This document shows, piece after piece, positions 41,151 to 50,422 of a stretch of 64,000 nucleotides of DNA. The notes beneath the pieces are model-generated. The model was not told the origin of the DNA. It worked only from the letters and a program-made list of their open reading frames with translations, and searched no databases. The DNA is taken from the NCBI GenBank assembly GCA_024699235.1, contig JAILPY010000061.1:49353-113352 (forward strand), written 5' to 3'. The DNA comes from Treponema sp. GTDB taxonomy: Bacteria > Spirochaetota > Spirochaetia > Treponematales > Treponemataceae. Each line of letters starts with the position of its first letter. Positions within the stretch are counted from its first letter, which is position 1. A program made the position numbers and the translations under genes.

Positions 41151-42521
41151 CTATTCATCTATGATTGTGATTTCTACGCGTCTGTTTTTTGCACGGTTTT
41201 CCTGTGTGTCATTAGGAACGATAGGCCTTTTGTCTCCAAATCCCTGGGTGAATATGTGATACTGGTCTTTCACTCCAAGTTGAATCAGGTAATCTGCTAC
41301 TGCCTGTGCCCTTTTTTCGCTCAAAATTTGAGGGTCAGCTCCTCCTGGAGCATAGGCTGTATGCCCTGAAATCAGAATGTCATTATCAGGATATGATTCT
41401 AGAATCTTTGCAATCTGATCTATTTTTTCTTTTTCAGAATCGAGTAATATAGCGCTTTCTGCTTTAAACTGTATGTTCTCGATAGAAAGCGTGAGACCCT
41501 TTTCGCTCTTTTTTACAGTTACGTTTTCAAGTCCCAGCTCTTCTACCTTGTTCTGAATGTCTTCAACATTTTCATCAGTTGCAGTCCTTTGGAATTCTGT
41601 TATTTCTGCATGAGCTTCACCTCTGAATTCCAATATATTGCCAAATGCTGTTTCCATTATAATCCGGAAATTTTCATTATAATGATCAATGGCACCTTTC
41701 TCGTTGTCCCAGAAAATGAGTTCATCACTATATCCCATCATCATTACAGGATAGTCGCTATACATTGCACTTATGTCAGGACGCGGTGTTTCTGTATAAA
41801 GGTTATATTTTACATTAATGACGTGCAGTATATTACTTTCTTTTACAGAAGCCTGATTGTTTTTTTCTTTTGTTGCACTTGAGGCTGCATAGCTCATTGT
41901 CTTTACTTCTGTTTTATCTCTGTTGACTGTACCGAGATATGTATATGTTGCTGTGAAAGGAACTTTATATGGCGTATGCAAGTTGAACTGACGTCTTAAG
42001 TCATGAGCTTCATGCCCCTGTGCAGTCCAAGATTCACCAGGCTTAACCTCCTTATCTGGAAAGGAAGGCACGTCTCTTACTGTAGGCATGAAATACTTGT
42101 CTTCTATAGAATAGATTCCTTTTTTATCACGGTCAAAAATGCTTTGATATTCTTCTCCCCATGTAAATTTTGCACCAGTCAAAGAACCTGTGGAATCTTC
42201 CGTTGTCATGAATGTAGATTTATGACAGCCAGTTCCGTCGGCCTTTACGTCTGTGATTGTATTTGAAATTCTGTTGACTATGACAGCATGATGGTCAAGT
42301 CTTCTGTTAATGTATACATCTTCATTTACTGTAGAAAGGATACGGGAATTGTCGTCTTTTTTATATTTAAATTCAAAGCGTACTGGTCCACCGTTTGTAT
42401 TATATTGATAGGTACTGTCCTTCTGTACAGTATTTTTCTGCTGTGCAAACAGGTTTGTGCATGAAAATGCTGCCGTATATATTGAAAAGACTGCAACAAT
42501 AATACGTTTTGTATTGAACAT
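41151..42521 (-). CDS. OmpA-family envelope protein, paralogue of the 7726 gene
   Basis: A 456-aa exported protein with a signal peptide (CTNLFAQ, residue about 26). Residues 30-330 are a beta-rich domain with GESWTAQGHEAHD, comparable to GDSWQSKG in the paralogue. Residues about 340-456 are the OmpA-like murein-binding domain (IQFKAESAILL, ISGHTAYAPG, LSEKRAQAVADYL, NRAKNRRVEI). GGAGG precedes the ATG. It is a single-gene unit closed by the hairpin at 41084-41145. Confidence 0.85.
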   Translation of the reverse strand: MFNTKRIIVAVFSIYTAAFSCTNLFAQQKNTVQKDSTYQYNTNGGPVRFEFKYKKDDNSRILSTVNEDVYINRRLDHHAVIVNRISNTITDVKADGTGCHKSTFMTTEDSTGSLTGAKFTWGEEYQSIFDRDKKGIYSIEDKYFMPTVRDVPSFPDKEVKPGESWTAQGHEAHDLRRQFNLHTPYKVPFTATYTYLGTVNRDKTEVKTMSYAASSATKEKNNQASVKESNILHVINVKYNLYTETPRPDISAMYSDYPVMMMGYSDELIFWDNEKGAIDHYNENFRIIMETAFGNILEFRGEAHAEITEFQRTATDENVEDIQNKVEELGLENVTVKKSEKGLTLSIENIQFKAESAILLDSEKEKIDQIAKILESYPDNDILISGHTAYAPGGADPQILSEKRAQAVADYLIQLGVKDQYHIFTQGFGDKRPIVPNDTQENRAKNRRVEITIIDE

Positions 42522-42584
42522 AAAAATACCTCCGTTGTTTACTTCTTATGTCTGTACACATGCTACTTTCTTAAACACACTAAT

Positions 42585-42602
42585 TGATGTAATATTACAT
42601 CA
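42585..42602. promoter_or_regulatory. 18-bp perfect palindrome over -10 box and start codon
   Basis: TGATGTAATATTACATCA is a perfect palindrome. It contains the only plausible -10 (TAATAT, 42590-42595), placed six bases before the ATG at 42602, whose A is the last base of the palindrome. A dimeric regulator bound here would block both polymerase and initiation. No ribosome site is present. Confidence 0.6.
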
Positions 42603-43036
42603 TGCTGGCTGATATTTTATCTGATTTTCATGTATTTATTGCTGTCCTGTGTGTTACGCTGCTGGTTTTTCTGATCATTGGTATTATTATCGGCCGGATT
42701 GTTCAGCGTACAAAGGATATATTTTTAATCAAAAAGGAAAGGATGGATGCGGTTAAAAGAAGCAGGTCTGTCTTGGGAGGACTTGTTGGAGAGCAGCTGG
42801 CTCCTTTTTTGCCTGATTTTCCCTGTAATCCTGGTGACGTAAGGTTTATTGGAAAACCAATTGATTTTATTGCTTTTCCTGGCATTTCAGAGGGCAGGCA
42901 TATAAAAGATGTCCTATTTATAGAAGTAAAATCTGGAGAAAGCCGCCTGTCAGAACGGGAACGTGAAATAAAAGCTGCAGTTAAGGCTGGCCGCGTGCAC
43001 TACGTTGAGTACCGGATTCCTACAGATGAGATGTAA
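42602..43036 (+). CDS. Membrane-anchored Holliday-junction-resolvase-related protein
   Basis: A 144-aa protein with one N-terminal membrane segment (about 10-33) and a cytoplasmic nuclease-like domain of the Endonuc_Holl family (PF10107): RSRSVLGGLVGEQLAPFLPDFPCNPGDVRFIGKPIDFIAF, then FIEVKSGESRLSEREREI. The D...ExK residues of PD-(D/E)XK nucleases are visible (PIDFI, EVKSG). Function is not established for the family. Its 3' end overlaps the convergent PAS gene by 17 bp. Confidence 0.85.
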   Translation: MLADILSDFHVFIAVLCVTLLVFLIIGIIIGRIVQRTKDIFLIKKERMDAVKRSRSVLGGLVGEQLAPFLPDFPCNPGDVRFIGKPIDFIAFPGISEGRHIKDVLFIEVKSGESRLSEREREIKAAVKAGRVHYVEYRIPTDEM

Positions 43037-43436
43037 GTTCTTCAAGCCTTGAATTTTGACGGCGCAATTGCTGTTCAGTTTCTTTTTCCCTTGAAATGTC
43101 TGTAATGCACAGCAGGATTTTTTCATCTTTTATTGATGAAGCCGTAATCTTTATATATGCTTTTGCCAGAAGTGAATAGAATGATTTTTCTGTCTTGTGG
43201 GTCAGGCTTTCTTTTGCTAATGCCAGCCAGTCTATGTCAGGAGTTAAAATGTCCTTTACAGTTGAGAAAAGGCAGTCATTTTGAATAGACTTATTAGTGG
43301 CTAAGAGAAACTGCTGATTTACTGAATCAATTCTAATGTCTGTCAGTGTTTTTTCAGCATTGTAAATCGGCGTGCATACTGCAGAAGGCAGAGGCAGGCT
43401 TTCAAAAATTGTTTTAAAATCGACAGTTGTTGACAT
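43020..43436 (-). CDS. Single PAS-domain protein
   Basis: A 138-aa cytoplasmic protein: residues about 8-112 fit a PAS sensor fold (FESLPLPSAVCTPIYN ... ILLCITDISREKETEQQLRR). The C-terminal coiled coil is the helix that normally links PAS to a kinase or GGDEF domain, but the protein stops there, so it is either a stand-alone sensor or a truncated remnant. AAGGGGA precedes the ATG. No output domain is encoded in the adjacent sequence. Confidence 0.7.
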   Translation of the reverse strand: MSTTVDFKTIFESLPLPSAVCTPIYNAEKTLTDIRIDSVNQQFLLATNKSIQNDCLFSTVKDILTPDIDWLALAKESLTHKTEKSFYSLLAKAYIKITASSIKDEKILLCITDISREKETEQQLRRQNSRLEELTSHL

Positions 43437-43510
43437 TTTATCCCCTTGATATAATTTATCGGCTTTTGAAGTTTTTGAAATAGATAGAAAATAAATTTCT
43501 TAAAAAAAAT

Positions 43511-43539
43511 TTGCCTAAACATAAGTTTTTTTGTATCTT
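43511..43539 (+). promoter_or_regulatory. Probable groEL promoter
   Basis: TTGCCT (43511-43516), 17-bp spacer, TATCTT (43534-43539), then a 39-nt leader with AGGAG. No CIRCE inverted repeat (TTAGCACTC-N9-GAGTGCTAA) was found upstream. Confidence 0.5.
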
Positions 43540-43584
43540 ATACAAAAAGAATAAATATTGTACTAATAATAGGAGTAAATAAAT

Positions 43585-45213
43585 ATGGCTAAACAGTTAG
43601 TTTACAGTGAAGATGCACGTAAAAAGATGTTGAGTGGTGTCGAACAGATTGCAAAGGCAGTAAAAGTTACGCTCGGACCTTGCGGTCGCCTTGTAATGCT
43701 TGATAAGAAATACGGTTCTCCAACAATTACAAAGGACGGTGTTTCTGTTGCAAAAGAAATTGAACTGAAAGACCCTTTTGAAAACATGGGTGCACAGCTT
43801 GTAAAGGAAGTTTCTTCTAAGACAAATGATGTTGCCGGTGATGGAACGACAACAGCTACAGTTCTTGCTTATGCTATTGTTCGTGAAGGACTTAAGGCTG
43901 TTTCAGCAGGCATGACACCTATTGAAATTAAGCGTGGCATTGATAAGGCAACTGCCCTTGCTGTTGCAGAAGTAAAAAAGAACAGCCGTGCTGTAAAGGG
44001 TAATGAAGACATTACTCATGTTGCTACAATTTCCGCAAACAATGATCCTGAAATCGGTAAGATTCTTGCTGAAGCAATTGAGAAGGTTGGCAAAGACGGT
44101 GTAATTACTGTTGAAGAATCAAAGAACATGGATACAACAGTAAAGACTGTAGAAGGAATGCAGTTTGACCGCGGCTATATAAATGCATACTTTGTAAACG
44201 ACCGTGAAAGAATGGAATGTAACTTTGAAAATCCATACATTCTTATTCACGATGAAAAGATTTCCACAATGAAAGACATTCTTCCTCTTCTCGAAAAGAT
44301 TGCCCAGACAGGTCGTCCACTTGTAATCATTGCAGAAGATGTCGATGGTGAAGCTATTACAACATTAGTTGTAAACTCTCTCCGTGGAACTCTCAAGTGC
44401 TGTGCAGTTAAGGCTCCTGGATTTGGTGACCGCCGCAAGGAAATGCTTAACGACATTGCTATCCTTACAGGTGGAAAGGTTATTACAAAGGACCTTGGAC
44501 TTAAGCTCGAAACAGCAGAACTTGCTGATCTTGGTCAGGCAAAGTCTGTAAAGATTGACAAGGATAATACTACAATCGTTGATGGTTCTGGCGATAAAGA
44601 TACAATAAAGAACAGGGTTGCAGAAATCAAGAATCAGATTGAAAAGTCAACATCTGATTATGACAAGGAAAAGCTTAAGGAACGCCTTGCAAAACTTTCT
44701 GGCGGTGTAGCAGTAATCAATATTGGTGCTATTACTGAAACAGAAATGAAGGAAAAGAAGTTCCGTGTAGAAGATACGCTTGCTGCAACACGTGCTGCTC
44801 TTGAAGAAGGCATTGTTGCTGGCGGTGGAATTGCTTTGATTGAAGCAAGCAAAGTTCTTGACGAAAACAAGGCAGACCTTTGCGGTGATGAAAAGATTGG
44901 TTTCAGAATCGTAAAGCGTGCTCTTGAGGAACCTATCCGCCAGATTGCAGACAACGCAGGCCTTGACGGTTCTGTTATTGCAGATAAGGCAAAGAGCGAA
45001 AAGTCTGGCGTTGGATTCAATGCTGCAACTCAGGAATGGGTAAACATGATGGATGCTGGTATTATTGACCCTGCAAAGGTAACTCGCTGTGCTTTGCAGA
45101 ATGCAGCATCAGTTGCTGGAATGCTCCTTACAACAGAATGTGCTGTAACTGACATTCCAGAGCCTCCAGCTCCTGCAGCTGCTCCTTCTCCTGATATGGG
45201 CGGAATGTACTAA
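43585..45213 (+). CDS. groEL: Chaperonin GroEL
   Basis: A 542-aa chaperonin subunit that forms the double-ring folding chamber. ATP-binding motifs are present: [30 protein letters not shown] and [19 protein letters not shown]. The C-terminus ends [10 protein letters not shown], a shortened version of the usual GGM tail. AGGAG precedes the ATG. groES is not adjacent, unlike the usual groESL operon, so it must be elsewhere. A strong terminator follows at 45255-45291. Confidence 0.97.
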   Translation: MAKQLVYSEDARKKMLSGVEQIAKAVKVTLGPCGRLVMLDKKYGSPTITKDGVSVAKEIELKDPFENMGAQLVKEVSSKTNDVAGDGTTTATVLAYAIVREGLKAVSAGMTPIEIKRGIDKATALAVAEVKKNSRAVKGNEDITHVATISANNDPEIGKILAEAIEKVGKDGVITVEESKNMDTTVKTVEGMQFDRGYINAYFVNDRERMECNFENPYILIHDEKISTMKDILPLLEKIAQTGRPLVIIAEDVDGEAITTLVVNSLRGTLKCCAVKAPGFGDRRKEMLNDIAILTGGKVITKDLGLKLETAELADLGQAKSVKIDKDNTTIVDGSGDKDTIKNRVAEIKNQIEKSTSDYDKEKLKERLAKLSGGVAVINIGAITETEMKEKKFRVEDTLAATRAALEEGIVAGGGIALIEASKVLDENKADLCGDEKIGFRIVKRALEEPIRQIADNAGLDGSVIADKAKSEKSGVGFNAATQEWVNMMDAGIIDPAKVTRCALQNAASVAGMLLTTECAVTDIPEPPAPAAAPSPDMGGMY

Positions 45214-45254
45214 TATTAAAAGAAGCTTGCCCAGCAGGTTTCTTTTAGCTTAAA

Positions 45255-45291
45255 AAGCCTTAGGCCTTGAATTTCAAGGCTTAAGGCTTTA
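45255..45291 (+). terminator. Terminator after groEL
   Basis: AAGCCTTAGGCCTTG (45255-45269) pairs with CAAGGCTTAAGGCTT (45275-45289) with one mismatch and a 5-nt loop, followed by TATTAATT. A second smaller AAAGAA/TTCTTT stem lies just upstream (45219-45245). Confidence 0.8.
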
Positions 45292-45322
45292 TTAATTATG
45301 TATAAAAGTTTCTTTCTTTTTA

Positions 45323-45350
45323 TTGCCTTTTTTCAAAATCATGATATGCT
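45323..45350 (+). promoter_or_regulatory. eda promoter
   Basis: TTGCCT (45323-45328), 16-bp spacer and TATGCT (45345-45350), nine bases before the ATG at 45360. The predicted leader is about 3 nt, without a ribosome site. Confidence 0.5.
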
Positions 45351-45359
45351 TAATTCATA

Positions 45360-46016
45360 ATGTTTGAAGATTTTAACGCAAAAATAGAACAGGCTGCAAT
45401 TGTGCCTGTGGTAAAGGTTTCCGTTATAGAAGATGCACTGTCGGTTGCAAAAGCCTTGTGCAGCGGTGGTCTTGGTGCCATAGAAATTACTTTTCGTACT
45501 ACGGAAGGTGAAGAAGGCTACTCTAAGATTTCTGAGTGCATAAAAGCTGTCCGCGACTCTTTTCCTGATATGCTTGTAGGCGCTGGTACTGTAATAAATG
45601 CAAGCCTAGCGGCAAAGGCTGTTGCTGCAGGTGCTCAGTTCATTGTTTCTCCTGGCTTTAATCCTAATACTGTAGATTTCTGTCTAGAAAAAAGCGTGCC
45701 TATGTATCCTGGGGTATGCAATCCCAGTCAAATAGAGGCTGCATTGGAAAAAAATCTTAGTCTTTTAAAATTTTTTCCAGCAGAAGAATGCGGAGGACTT
45801 AAGATGATAAAGACTCTTTCAGGTCCTTTTCCTACGGTAAAATTTATGGCTACAGGCGGCATAAATGAACAGAATGCGGCCTCATACCTTGCATGTCCGA
45901 GTATTGCTGCAGTTGGCGGAAGCTGGATGGTAAAGGAATCTTTTATAAAATCCAAGGACTGGCAGGCGATAGCCAGCCTGTCAGAATCTGCTGCAAAGAT
46001 TATAAAGTTAATGTAA
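45360..46016 (+). CDS. eda: KDPG/KHG aldolase
   Basis: A 218-aa class I aldolase that splits 2-keto-3-deoxy-6-phosphogluconate to pyruvate and glyceraldehyde-3-phosphate. The Schiff-base Lys lies in LLKFFPAEECGG; the proton-relay Glu in AIEITFRT and Arg in the same strand are present; GAGTVINASLA and TGGINEQNA bind phosphate. It serves sugar-acid breakdown (Entner-Doudoroff or uronate route). It stands alone, without kduI/kdgK neighbours. Confidence 0.92.
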   Translation: MFEDFNAKIEQAAIVPVVKVSVIEDALSVAKALCSGGLGAIEITFRTTEGEEGYSKISECIKAVRDSFPDMLVGAGTVINASLAAKAVAAGAQFIVSPGFNPNTVDFCLEKSVPMYPGVCNPSQIEAALEKNLSLLKFFPAEECGGLKMIKTLSGPFPTVKFMATGGINEQNAASYLACPSIAAVGGSWMVKESFIKSKDWQAIASLSESAAKIIKLM

Positions 46017-46036
46017 AATTCCTTTGCCTGGAATGC

Positions 46037-46786
46037 TTATTTTTTTGCCACTATGACCATTGTTGTTGCCTTATGGTCGTAGGGTGAAAGGTCGAAGCCT
46101 CCATAGACATTTACTGACTTGAACCCTATGGAGACGAGACTGTCCCGTAATTCTGCCGCAGAATAAAGGCGCTGTACAAATTCATGTTCTGTACGCTTTC
46201 CATCCTGTCCGATTAAAATCCATTTTGAACGGAGTCCTTCCCATGCCCCTACAACTCCAAATTCCGTGAGTACAGTCATTCCTGCACGTTCAAACCATTC
46301 TCCTTCTGTAAAGTATTTTACTGCAGTTTCCCGGCTTATGCATTCAAGGATGAATGTTCCTCCTCTTTTTAGGGCTTTATATATCTGTTTAAGAATCTTT
46401 GTGTCATCTGCAATGCTGTCGCAGTATCCGAATGAATTGTAAATGTTTACTGCTGCATCAAAAGGTTTTTCAGCTTTATAAGAACGCATGTCGTGATTTA
46501 TAAGCGTAAGTTTTACGCCTTCGTCTTCAGCAGTTTCGCAGGCTGCATCCAAAAAGGGCTGGGTAATATCGACGCCTGTTACGTTCATTCCACACAAGGC
46601 AAGTTCTACGCTTATTCTTCCGGGGCCGCAGCATGCATCAAGTACAGAACTTCCCTTTTCTAGTCTTGCAATGTCGCAGCATCTGCTGGCAACTCCTTTA
46701 GCTTCTGCCCAATGCTGTTCATCAAACATTACAGGGCCGTACTGAAGCCAGAAATCTTGCTTTTCAAACCATTCCTGCTTTTCCAT
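46037..46786 (-). CDS. Class I SAM-dependent methyltransferase
   Basis: A 249-aa methyltransferase with motif I VLDACCGPGRISVELA, VTGVDITQPFLDAA and NHDMRSY; the C-terminal half is variable. Substrate unknown. Its first 23 bp overlap the end of the rubredoxin gene, so the two are translated together. Confidence 0.85.
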   Translation of the reverse strand: MEKQEWFEKQDFWLQYGPVMFDEQHWAEAKGVASRCCDIARLEKGSSVLDACCGPGRISVELALCGMNVTGVDITQPFLDAACETAEDEGVKLTLINHDMRSYKAEKPFDAAVNIYNSFGYCDSIADDTKILKQIYKALKRGGTFILECISRETAVKYFTEGEWFERAGMTVLTEFGVVGAWEGLRSKWILIGQDGKRTEHEFVQRLYSAAELRDSLVSIGFKSVNVYGGFDLSPYDHKATTMVIVAKK

Positions 46787-46961
46787 AAACAGTCTTTTCT
46801 TCTTTTACAGGGTAAAATGATGTTTTATCTTCAGCACATATAGGACATTCCCAATCATCCGGCAGTGCTCCAAAAGGTGTATTTGCTGCAATGTTTCCGT
46901 CTGAATCACCTTCTTCTGGATTATATTCATATCCGCAGACTTTGCATTTGTATTTCTGCAT
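46764..46961 (-). CDS. Rubredoxin
   Basis: A 65-aa iron protein that carries single electrons. The four Cys ligands are C6 and C9 (KCKVCGYEY) and C39 and C42 (WECPICAED), with the conserved GALPDDWECP. It has about 12 extra residues at the C-terminus. GGAGGGA precedes the ATG. In anaerobes it usually reduces rubrerythrin or superoxide reductase; neither is adjacent. Confidence 0.93.
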   Translation of the reverse strand: MQKYKCKVCGYEYNPEEGDSDGNIAANTPFGALPDDWECPICAEDKTSFYPVKEEKTVYGKAGMV

Positions 46962-47156
46962 TTATGTTCCCTCCATTATTCTTCTTTTTATAATACCATA
47001 TCATATTTCCTTTAGCAAATAATTTAAACTGTGATAATATGCGATGAATACATTTTTTTTGTATTTTTATGCATTTATTTCTGTTTTTTACATGGTATAA
47101 ACTTATTATTTTTGATATGCTTATACCCATAATTCAGCTTATAGAGGAGAATTAAA

Positions 47157-48329
47157 ATGAAAAAGGTGTTACTTGCAGTCTGTGCTGCCTTAGTAGCTGC
47201 AGCTTTTGTATCTTGTGGTGGAGAAAAAGCTTCTGTTGTAAAAATTGGTGTTTATGAACCTGCTTCTGGAGATAATGGTGCTGGTGGAAAACAGGAAACT
47301 CTTGGCGTCCAGTATGCAAATTCTGTTACTCCTAATGTAACTATTGGCGGAAAAGAATATAAAGTTCAGCTTGAAATTGTTGATAATGAATCTTCAAATG
47401 ATAAGGCTGTAACAGCTGCTTCTGAATTGATTTCAAAAGGCGTTTCTGTAATTTTGGGTTCTTACGGTTCTGGCGTTTCAATAGCAGCAAGCGATACTTT
47501 TGCAGCTGCAAATGTTCCTGCAATTGGAATTACATGTACAAATCCTCAGGTAACTCTTGGAAATGACCACTATTTCCGTATCTGCTTCCTTGATCCTTTC
47601 CAGGGAACAGTTCTTGCAAATCTTGCTGTTGAAAAGTTTGCTGCAAAAAAGGCTTACTGCCTTTCTAAGCTTGGAGATGATTATTCAGGCGGTTTGGTAA
47701 AGTACTTCGTAGAAGCCTTCAAGGCTCTTGGCGGCGAAGTTGTAGAAGAAACTTTCCCTGACGGAACAAGTGACTTTGCTGCATACGTTGCAAATGCAAA
47801 AAAACAGGATGCAGATGTATTCTTTAGTCCTGTATCTATTGAAGCTGCTGCCCTTATAATCGAGCAGGCAAATACTCAGGGGCTGACACTTCCTATTCTT
47901 GCTGGCGACACATGGGATTCTAATGTTGTTCTTGCTGCTGCAAAGGGAACTTCCGTTCAGGTATTTGTAACAACATTCTTTGTTGAAGGATCTGAAGATT
48001 CTAACGTAAAGGCTTTTGTTGACGGATTCCGCAATTACCTTAATACTAATGCTACTGCCAAGACTAATAATGGCGGCGATGATGAAATTGCAGCTGTTTC
48101 AGCAATGGGCTTTGATGCATATTATACAGCACTAGAAGCTCTTAAGGCTGCAGGTTCAACAAAGAGTTCTGATGTAAAGAATGCTCTTCCAGGCGTAAAG
48201 TATACAGGTGTTTCTGGTGACATTGCATTTGATGCAACAGGAGATGCTGTACGTGATGTTGCTTACGTAAAGAAAGTAAATAACAGCACTGGAAAATGGG
48301 ATTTCGTAGCTCAGCAGTCTGTAAAATAA
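47157..48329 (+). CDS. livJ: Branched-chain amino acid ABC transporter binding lipoprotein
   Basis: A 390-aa periplasmic binding protein, lipid-anchored by a lipobox FVSC (residue about 20). The type I two-lobe fold is typical of LivJ/LivK: VKIGVYEPASGDNGAGG, VILGSYGSGVSIAAS, VPAIGITCTNP and DDYSGGLVKYF. It should capture Leu/Ile/Val or related amino acids and pass them to LivHM. GAGGAGA precedes the ATG. The 195-bp gap upstream holds possible -10 boxes (TATGCT, 47116-47121) but no clear -35. A hairpin follows the gene. Confidence 0.9.
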   Translation: MKKVLLAVCAALVAAAFVSCGGEKASVVKIGVYEPASGDNGAGGKQETLGVQYANSVTPNVTIGGKEYKVQLEIVDNESSNDKAVTAASELISKGVSVILGSYGSGVSIAASDTFAAANVPAIGITCTNPQVTLGNDHYFRICFLDPFQGTVLANLAVEKFAAKKAYCLSKLGDDYSGGLVKYFVEAFKALGGEVVEETFPDGTSDFAAYVANAKKQDADVFFSPVSIEAAALIIEQANTQGLTLPILAGDTWDSNVVLAAAKGTSVQVFVTTFFVEGSEDSNVKAFVDGFRNYLNTNATAKTNNGGDDEIAAVSAMGFDAYYTALEALKAAGSTKSSDVKNALPGVKYTGVSGDIAFDATGDAVRDVAYVKKVNNSTGKWDFVAQQSVK

Positions 48330-48346
48330 TTTTTTAGCATAAATGA

Positions 48347-48390
48347 CAGGGATTTCATGTTCTAATGTGAAATCCCTGCCTTAAATTTTT
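48347..48390 (+). terminator. Attenuating hairpin between livJ and livH
   Basis: CAGGGATTTCA (48347-48357) pairs perfectly with TGAAATCCCTG (48368-48378), followed by CCTTAAATTTTT. A terminator that lets some polymerase pass would give the usual excess of binding protein over membrane parts. Confidence 0.75.
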
Positions 48391-48409
48391 AATTAGGAAT
48401 GTTTAGGAA

Positions 48410-49294
48410 ATGGAATTTATTCAAAATAATTTGCCGTATGTTCTTGCCGGAATTTCTACTGGCGGGCAATATGCTTTGATTGCTATCGGTTATACTATGG
48501 TATACGGTATTCTGCGTCTTATAAACTTTGCTCATGGTGATGTTTTTATGGCTTCTGGGCTTATAATGATTTATTCATATACGATACTTCCTTTATGGCT
48601 TTCCATTCCTTTTACTATTGTATTAACAGTTCTTTTAGGGTTTGCCGTTGAACGCATTGCATATAAGCCTCTGCGTACGGCTCCGAGAATGTCTATTATG
48701 ATTTCTGCAATAGGAATGAGTTATCTTTTGCAGAATCTTGCTTTGTATATTACAGGCGGTCTATTAAAGAAATATCCAACAATTCCTTGGATAAGTGATT
48801 CTGTTACAATTGCTGGTGCAATTACCAAGCGTGTAACGGTCATAACGCCTTTTTTAACTATAATTCTTGTTGTTGCTCTTGTTTTACTTATTAACCATAC
48901 AAAAATAGGAATGGCAATGCGTGCTGTTTCTAAGGATTTTGAAACGGCTCAGCTTATGGGAATAAAAATTGATTCTGTCATAAGCATTACATTTATAATC
49001 GGTTCTTTTCTTGCTGCTGTCGGTTCTATCCTGTTTTTTTCTAACTATCCTGGAGTTACTCCTACAGTCGGAGGCATGCCTGGATTAAAAGCTTTTGTTG
49101 CTGCTGTTTTTGGTGGCATTGGATCCGTTCCGGGGGCTGTCATAGGTGCTTTTATAATTGGTATTTGTGAGAATATCATAAAAGGATTAGGTTGGACAAC
49201 TTTCAGTGATGCATTTACATTTATACTTTTGATTTGCGTTTTGATGTTTATGCCAACAGGCATTTTTGGCGAAAAACAGACGGATAAGGTGTGA
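48410..49294 (+). CDS. livH: Branched-chain amino acid ABC permease LivH
   Basis: A 294-aa inner-membrane subunit with about eight membrane segments. Signature: YTMVYGILRLINFAHGDVFM near the N-terminus and the EAA-like coupling loop GMAMRAVSKDFETAQLMGIKID, then a G-rich stretch AVFGGIGSVPGAVIGAF. It starts after the hairpin behind livJ and is followed one base after its stop by livM. Confidence 0.93.
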   Translation: MEFIQNNLPYVLAGISTGGQYALIAIGYTMVYGILRLINFAHGDVFMASGLIMIYSYTILPLWLSIPFTIVLTVLLGFAVERIAYKPLRTAPRMSIMISAIGMSYLLQNLALYITGGLLKKYPTIPWISDSVTIAGAITKRVTVITPFLTIILVVALVLLINHTKIGMAMRAVSKDFETAQLMGIKIDSVISITFIIGSFLAAVGSILFFSNYPGVTPTVGGMPGLKAFVAAVFGGIGSVPGAVIGAFIIGICENIIKGLGWTTFSDAFTFILLICVLMFMPTGIFGEKQTDKV

Positions 49295-49295
49295 T

Positions 49296-50414
49296 ATGAG
49301 CGAAATTAATTCATTGAATAAAATAAATAAAAATAGAGATAGTCTTGTAAGCATAGGGATGCTTGCATGTTTATTTTTGGTACTGGTTTTACTTGATTTT
49401 GTATTTCCTGCAGTATTGAGTGGATTTAATAGCAATTCCATTATTTTTATGGTTTTGAAAAAGGGTGCCATTTATGCTCTTGTTGCCGTATCAATGAATT
49501 TATTGAATGGCTTTACAGGTCTTTTTTCTCTAGGGCAGGCAGGCTTTATGCTTCTTGGTGCATATACCTATGCAATTTTTACAATTCCCCAGGATGCCCA
49601 TGCCCAGGTCTACCAGTATTTTGACGGAGGCATCATTCATATTACGCTCCCTGTCTTTGTAGCTTTGATGCTTGCCGGCCTTGTTGCTGCTTTTTTTGCA
49701 TATTTGATTGGATTGCCTGTTTTACACCTTAAGTCTGACTATCTTGCCATTGCAACATTAGGATTTGCAGAAATCATACGTGCAATATTCCAGTGGGATA
49801 AGCTTGGGGGCATTACCAATGGCTCTAACTTACTGAGGAAATATCCTGTATTTAAATCAGCTACGTTCTATTTTATTGTTGCAGGCATCTGCATAGCCAT
49901 TATAGTTATGCTGATCAATTCTACTTATGGCCGCGCCTTTAAGGCTATAAGAGATGATGAAGTTGCTGCAGAGGCTATGGGAATAAATCTTGCCCATCAT
50001 AAGCAGCTTGCATTTACAATAAGTTCTTTCTTTGCTGGAATATCTGGCGCCTTGCTTGCAATGTTCCAGACTACTATTCAGGCCAGCCAATTTAAGTCTG
50101 CGATGACTTATGAAATTCTTCTTATTGTCGTTATTGGAGGAATAGGAAGCGTTACAGGCAGTTGCATAGCTTCTTTCCTGTTCATTGCATGCTCGGAATG
50201 GTGGCTTAGGTTCCTTGATAATGCTAACTTAAACTTTACGCCGTTACAAATCTTCCGTCCTGGATTCAGAAAGGTTGTATTCTCTGTTGTAATAATGCTT
50301 ATCGTATTGTTTTATCAGAAAGGTATTATGGGGGAATCTGAATTCAGTATTTCTAGAATAGTTGGATCAATAAAAAAACTATTTGCTAAAAATAAAAAGG
50401 TAAAAAAGGCATAG
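49296..50414 (+). CDS. livM: Branched-chain amino acid ABC permease LivM
   Basis: A 372-aa membrane subunit with about nine to ten segments. It has NLLNGFTGLFSLGQAGFMLLGAY and the coupling loop YGRAFKAIRDDEVAAEAMGINL, as in LivM. The start is ATG 49296, one base after the livH stop, with AAGGTG as ribosome site; the longer frame lacks homology. It forms a heterodimer with LivH. Confidence 0.93.
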   Translation: MSEINSLNKINKNRDSLVSIGMLACLFLVLVLLDFVFPAVLSGFNSNSIIFMVLKKGAIYALVAVSMNLLNGFTGLFSLGQAGFMLLGAYTYAIFTIPQDAHAQVYQYFDGGIIHITLPVFVALMLAGLVAAFFAYLIGLPVLHLKSDYLAIATLGFAEIIRAIFQWDKLGGITNGSNLLRKYPVFKSATFYFIVAGICIAIIVMLINSTYGRAFKAIRDDEVAAEAMGINLAHHKQLAFTISSFFAGISGALLAMFQTTIQASQFKSAMTYEILLIVVIGGIGSVTGSCIASFLFIACSEWWLRFLDNANLNFTPLQIFRPGFRKVVFSVVIMLIVLFYQKGIMGESEFSISRIVGSIKKLFAKNKKVKKA

Positions 50415-50422
50415 GTGTTGGC

